Assembly: GCA_038503035.1 (NCBI GenBank) | Contig: JAVSML010001164.1 | Coordinates: forward strand, 62,001 to 126,000 | Direction: 5' to 3' | From: Crocodylus rhombifer | Taxonomy: Eukaryota; Chordata; Crocodylia; Crocodylidae | Length of the DNA stretch: 64,000 nucleotides | In this document: positions 62,701 to 64,000 of the stretch, piece after piece | Numbering within the stretch: the stretch's first letter is position 1 | Layout: each line of letters opens with the position of its first letter | Position numbers and translations under genes: made by a program | Notes under the pieces: generated by a model | What the model was told of the DNA's origin: nothing | Databases searched by the model: none | What the model saw: only the letters and a program-made list of their open reading frames with translations

Positions 62701-63275
62701 TTTAAACAAAACAAAAGCTGGCTGTTTACAAAGTGCCTCCTTTCCTGCTTATTTTTTCAAGGAGCTGATCAGTCAGTCTGTTTTAGCAAGAAGCTCCTCA
62801 GGGAGAAAATTGTGGCAGATAACAGCTGACTGTTATCACAACCCACAATCCACCTCTCCCAAAAAGAGAGACTAAGACTGCTGTCTTCTGACATGGCTTA
62901 AAAGTGCAGTCCTTCTGAATACCTCAATTGTCCTCTTATCTACTAAGGCAGCTTCCTTCTCTTTAGGTGACTGGCACATAACTTTAAGCAGCTCTAAGTC
63001 CAACAGCAAGAAAAAGAAAAATCAGAGAGGTCTGAATATCTCCTTTGTCCTACAAATATTATTCCCTTTATTTTTGGTAGTTTAGAATTATTTTCAAACT
63101 GTGCATACTTGCTCGGTCTGAGCTTTACTGGGTTGGGTCTGGGTGGAGTAGGAGGGATACTGCTGATCTCCTCAATGAGCTTTCTGGTCACTTTTTCGTT
63201 TGGCAGCCTTTGTGCCGCATAGCGTGTCATTTTGTCTTCCATCCCAATCAGATCAAAGAGAGACATGTCTGTGTG
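41597..63275 (-). CDS. EP400-like paralog, 3' part of gene (second helicase lobe, SANT, short C-terminus)
   Basis: A second EP400-family gene directly upstream of EP400 in the same orientation. Twenty-two exons joined at GT-AG borders give 1,075 in-frame codons followed by TAG, without internal stops. Domains: inter-lobe insert (1-326), second helicase lobe (about 380-550), post-helicase region (550-735), basic linker (737-815), SANT/Myb-like domain (about 805-873), short C-terminal region (874-1075). It is clearly homologous to EP400 exon by exon but far more diverged than the neighbouring EP400. It lacks at least two EP400 exons and most of the long Q-rich C-terminus. The first lobe lies beyond coordinate 64000, so I cannot judge ATPase competence. 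Retained frame and splice sites argue against a simple pseudogene; function is unknown. Confidence 0.88.
42191..42371 (-). CDS. EP400-like exon u
   Basis: 60 codons with [19 protein letters not shown] and EPQKAPG, matching human VVSVPAAVVSSPGVTTLPM and QPQKAAGQ. Acceptor CTTTCCAG, donor CACCAG/GTAAG; leaves in phase 1. Confidence 0.85.
42795..43540 (-). mobile_element. CR1 LINE 3' part, minus orientation
   Basis: Begins with the reversed CR1 tail (GGGTTGAAAAAGACCTCAGG) and runs through CTCAAAGCAGGACCATCCCC to the AACCCAAAACTGGACACAGT region. Split by a second CR1 at 43036-43190. Confidence 0.85.
43036..43190 (-). mobile_element. CR1 3'-end fragment nested in another CR1
   Basis: A different CR1 subfamily tail (TTTCATAGATGTCACAGACA, GGGCTGGAAGGGACC) interrupts the outer CR1 just after its TTGCTGCAGCTT; the outer copy resumes at ACTGCTCCTTGTCCTG. 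Confidence 0.68.
44345..44449 (-). CDS. EP400-like exon t (short Q-rich)
   Basis: 35 codons: [20 protein letters not shown] then [15 protein letters not shown]. Probably all that remains of the long Q-rich region of EP400. Phase 0 both sides. Confidence 0.75.
44765..45240 (-). mobile_element. CR1 LINE 3' fragment, minus orientation
   Basis: Reversed CR1 tail followed by minus-strand remnants [20 protein letters not shown] and [15 protein letters not shown], the conserved CR1 C-terminus. Resembles the CR1 at 1.4-3.0 kb. Confidence 0.88.
45404..45479 (-). CDS. EP400-like exon s
   Basis: 26 codons: [19 protein letters not shown] then KAKVKK. Aligns to human INYDKPLPPIQVAS and the following lysine-rich stretch; identity is low but phase and borders (TTCAACAG, GTACATTT) fit. 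Confidence 0.75.
46905..47038 (-). CDS. EP400-like exon r
   Basis: 44 codons plus two bases: [20 protein letters not shown] and [20 protein letters not shown]. Matches human LRTSQIYAQDENATHTQLY and SHFDLMKMTAGKRS. Acceptor TTGTTGAG, donor CT/GTAAGT. Confidence 0.9.
47039..48447. other. EP400-like intron q-r, nothing recognised
   Basis: AT-rich intronic DNA with a short (TA)n near 47502. No repeat ends or genes seen. Confidence 0.5.
48448..48621 (-). CDS. EP400-like exon q, SANT/Myb-like domain
   Basis: 58 codons: [37 protein letters not shown] and SSKQCQNRF. Matches the EP400 SANT domain including the W in [26 protein letters not shown] has become [15 protein letters not shown]. Confidence 0.95.
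48897..49132 (-). CDS. EP400-like exon p, basic linker to SANT
   Basis: 79 codons with [20 protein letters not shown], a basic stretch and [20 protein letters not shown]. The EAGQDxPEW.ISED block is diagnostic of EP400 just before the SANT domain. Basic runs suggest nucleic-acid or nucleosome contact (inference). Confidence 0.94.
49163..49462. mobile_element. hAT-type MITE, GC-rich
   Basis: Ends CAGGGGTAGGCAAC and GGTTGCTGACCCCTG; flanks GGTTAGCA and GGTTATCA are an 8-bp duplication with one change. It inserted 31 bp upstream of the acceptor side of EP400-like exon p. Confidence 0.85.
49960..50616. mobile_element. hAT-type MITE, about 660 bp
   Basis: Ends TAGAGGTTCACCAAT and ATCACTGCACCCCTA form an imperfect inverted repeat, flanked by TTTTTAAA and TTTTTAAG. 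GC-rich interior with open frames but no recognised transposase. Confidence 0.72.
50805..50958 (-). CDS. EP400-like exon o
   Basis: Encodes [20 protein letters not shown] then [18 protein letters not shown], the EP400 post-helicase block. A donor at 50804 (CTG/GTAAAGG) gives phase 1. Confidence 0.94.
51046..51090 (-). CDS. EP400-like exon n (micro-exon)
   Basis: 45 nt encoding [15 protein letters not shown], matching EYVYEDVDGQTEVMP of EP400. Phase 0 both sides with good borders (TTTACAG and GTAAGTTG). Confidence 0.93.
51252..51353. mobile_element. Short hAT-type MITE
   Basis: Ends CAACGATTCTCAACAGGGT and GATTGAAAAGCACTG resemble hAT ends (CAGNGATTCTCAAC). Flanks TGCTCATG and TGCTGATA are a weak duplication. 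Confidence 0.6.
51711..51836 (-). CDS. EP400-like exon m
   Basis: 42 codons, charged coiled-coil-like sequence ending [15 protein letters not shown], matching EP400 ELLTYTREDAYSM. Acceptor CCAACAG, donor ATG/GTAAC. Confidence 0.94.
52236..52319 (-). CDS. EP400-like exon l
   Basis: 28 codons: [18 protein letters not shown] then [10 protein letters not shown]. Matches [18 protein letters not shown] of EP400. Phase 0 both sides. Confidence 0.94.
53094..53246 (-). CDS. EP400-like exon k
   Basis: 51 codons: [17 protein letters not shown] ... [13 protein letters not shown], matching human PSQLEELADFMEQ. Phase 0 both sides. Acceptor TTCAAAAG has a weak pyrimidine tract; donor CAA/GTATGTC. Confidence 0.88.
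53247..54969. other. EP400-like intron j-k; expected exon not found
   Basis: Human EP400 has an exon here starting RTIQELFEVYS. I scanned the minus strand and found no counterpart with splice borders. A poly-A run lies near 53293. Confidence 0.6.
54970..55081 (-). CDS. EP400-like exon j
   Basis: Encodes [20 protein letters not shown] then [17 protein letters not shown], the conserved end of the Snf2 core. Human EP400 continues RTIQELFEVYS, for which I see no exon before 53246. Confidence 0.95.
55621..55639. repeat. Poly-C run of about 19 bases
   Basis: Homopolymer C in the intron between EP400-like exons j and i. Length may be unreliable from sequencing. Confidence 0.85.
55867..56063 (-). 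CDS. EP400-like exon i, helicase lobe 2 motifs V and VI
   Basis: Encodes [39 protein letters not shown] and [17 protein letters not shown]. Compared with EP400, motif V GIN reads GIT and the motif VI Asp (CDRIGR) reads Arg (CRRLQR), while the two arginines are kept. Clean borders, leaves in phase 2. Confidence 0.95.
57130..57299 (-). CDS. EP400-like exon h, helicase lobe 2 motif IV
   Basis: Encodes [20 protein letters not shown] then [16 protein letters not shown]. This is the start of helicase C (motif IV), close to human EP400 (GRRVLILSQM). Its tail YASCEQHL has diverged from the EP400 ENASSEQR block. Confidence 0.95.
57393..57580 (-). CDS. EP400-like exon g
   Basis: Encodes [20 protein letters not shown] and [20 protein letters not shown], ending LVQYDSG with exon h. 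Matches the EP400 lead-in to lobe 2 (APYFQQLRQTT, LVQFDSG). Confidence 0.92.
58327..58625 (-). CDS. EP400-like exon f
   Basis: 99 codons with [18 protein letters not shown], then [12 protein letters not shown] and [10 protein letters not shown]. Matches the human EP400 segment with [12 protein letters not shown] and SLQDVIDR before the second lobe. Acceptor ATTCTTAG, donor AACAG/GTAATTG. Confidence 0.9.
59066..59121 (-). CDS. EP400-like exon e (shortened by acceptor shift)
   Basis: Encodes [19 protein letters not shown] across a split first codon. Homology to EP400 exon 27 extends 27 nt further upstream (KNAFTTLTV), but the ancestral acceptor position reads CT, not AG. The AG at 59122-59123 restores both phase and frame. 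Donor CAG/GTATAA. Confidence 0.68.
59728..59907 (-). CDS. EP400-like exon d
   Basis: Encodes [20 protein letters not shown] and ends STVVTQQ; paralog of EP400 exon 26 with weak identity (IVS, YL..QP, VTQ). Acceptor ATTGCAG, donor CAAA/GTAAGTAC, phase 1, 12 nt longer than EP400. Confidence 0.8.
60270..60434 (-). CDS. EP400-like exon c
   Basis: Encodes [20 protein letters not shown] and [19 protein letters not shown]. Paralog of EP400 exon 25, identical length (165 nt). It follows exon b directly, so the counterpart of EP400 exon 24 is missing. Confidence 0.92.
61710..61822 (-). CDS. EP400-like exon b
   Basis: Encodes [20 protein letters not shown] then a Thr/Ala-rich tail. Paralog of EP400 exon 23, shortened by 14 codons in frame. 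The donor is either after HC (CATTGTG/GTAAAG, which keeps phase 1) or an earlier CAG/GTATAC; only the former keeps the frame. Confidence 0.85.
61823..63108. other. EP400-like intron a-b, nothing recognised
   Basis: Intronic DNA without recognised repeats or genes. Confidence 0.5.
63109..63275 (-). CDS. EP400-like exon a, inter-lobe insert
   Basis: Encodes [19 protein letters not shown] and [10 protein letters not shown], paralogous to EP400 exon 22, same 167-nt length. The donor context is AA/GTATGC where EP400 has AG/GTTTGT. The preceding exon must lie beyond 64000. Confidence 0.92.
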
Positions 63276-64000
63276 CTAATTTTAATTTAAAACAACAAAT
63301 ATAAAGAGAAAAAAAAAAGTCAGACAGTTTTAAAAGCTTACTCAGAAGTAAAGGGTTTTTTTGTCTTGTATAAAACAACTTAAGCCAGTAGGAAACCAGC
63401 ACAGAATCCATACGATTTCACATGAAGCAGCTATAATTGTTTAGGAGATTCTGGTAAGCAAAGCCAAGGCAAATGCTGGGTGGTGTGTAGGAGATGAGAA
63501 GATAGGACAGCAGCCTCAATTTGAATGCAATGTAGGGGTTTCTTCTCCAGTCTGTTTCCTGCCTTCCCAGCACTGAGTCCTAGTCTTGCTTCCCCTGCCT
63601 TTTTATCTCCTTTATCCCACTGCTTTCACAAGCTCCTGGCTTTTCCCCAGTTTCCCCTCAAGCCTAACGCTTTGATTTTTGCATCACTCAACGCAGTTTG
63701 TCATGTTTTTCCTACATTGCTTTCACAACAAAGGCTGCTGATGAAACCATGAGAAATGAAAGTCCTATGACTTAAATACGTGGAGTGTGGCTTCCAGTTT
63801 GCCCAAATGATCTGGCCCAAGAGTCTGATGTAGTTGAAGAAACATTCATAGATTAACTGGCATCTAAATGTGGCAAACACCAGACAGTGCTGATAACTGC
63901 TCAAGCACAGCTTACCATTCATAAATCTAAGCAATCATTCCTAGAAGGGAAAAGCAATTCACTGTGTGCATTAGAAGACCGAACTGCAAGCAGCAAATGC
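63276..64000. other. EP400-like intron upstream of exon a
   Basis: No counterpart of EP400 exon 21 (RICNHPDL block) seen, so the next upstream exon lies beyond the window. Confidence 0.6.

Noticed and set aside
629..63275. A single EP400 gene with shuffled halves (assembly error)
   Set aside because: Inter-lobe exons occur twice with different sequences, so two copies exist. A mis-join of two loci remains possible but is not needed.
41597..63275. Calling the upstream copy a pseudogene
   Set aside because: 22 exons stay in frame with usable splice sites; only the last exon suggests truncation.
41597..63275. Naming the upstream copy EP400NL/EP400P1
   Set aside because: That human locus is downstream of EP400 and N-terminal-like; this copy is upstream and the visible part is the C-terminal half. 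Symbol left empty.
1..64000. Intronic H/ACA snoRNA SNORA49, known from an EP400 intron in human
   Set aside because: I could not recognise its boxes or hairpins by eye; a covariance-model search would be decisive.

Overview
This is a vertebrate nuclear genome window. It has long introns with GT-AG borders, a CpG-island promoter, CR1 LINE fragments and many small DNA-transposon relics. The CR1 and MITE mix suggests a sauropsid, most likely a crocodilian or turtle. That assignment is inference from repeat style, not proof.

Both recognisable genes lie on the minus strand and both encode EP400 (p400), the Swi2/Snf2-type ATPase scaffold of the TIP60/NuA4 complex, which handles H2A.Z-type histone variants. 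The low-coordinate copy (about 1-39.3 kb) is the conserved EP400 gene. It has a CpG-island promoter and non-coding exon 1 near 39.0 kb, and the start codon is in exon 2 at 37791. I traced 26 coding exons down to 629. They join without a single frame break into 1,730 codons covering the N-terminal region, the HSA domain, the whole first ATPase lobe and part of the long insert between the lobes. The rest of the gene lies beyond coordinate 1.

The high-coordinate copy (about 63.3-41.6 kb) is the 3' half of a second, diverged EP400-like gene in the same orientation. Twenty-two exons join in frame into 1,075 codons ending at a TAG. They cover the inter-lobe insert, the second helicase lobe, the post-helicase region, the SANT/Myb-like domain and a much shortened C-terminal region. 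Its 5' half lies beyond 64000. The two copies are therefore a head-to-tail pair, the 3' end of the EP400-like gene sitting about 2 kb upstream of the EP400 promoter. The two copies overlap for the exons encoding the inter-lobe insert, where they can be aligned exon by exon. This rules out a single rearranged gene.

Layout: 1-39.0 kb EP400 5' half with introns carrying CR1 pieces (1.4-3.0, 15.5, 21.5-22.9 kb), hAT-type MITEs (13.5, 30.5, 34.9 kb), a TA-flanked MITE (7.1-7.8 kb), foldback elements (3.3, 5.3 kb) and a 35-bp minisatellite in intron 1; 38.6-39.3 kb CpG island with three NRF1-like sites; 39.4-41.6 kb intergenic DNA with a foldback element and a relic C-terminal exon; 41.6-63.3 kb EP400-like gene with CR1 and hAT-type insertions in its introns; 63.3-64 kb intron. 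I saw no tRNA, rRNA, CRISPR or plus-strand protein gene other than the CR1 reverse transcriptase remnant.
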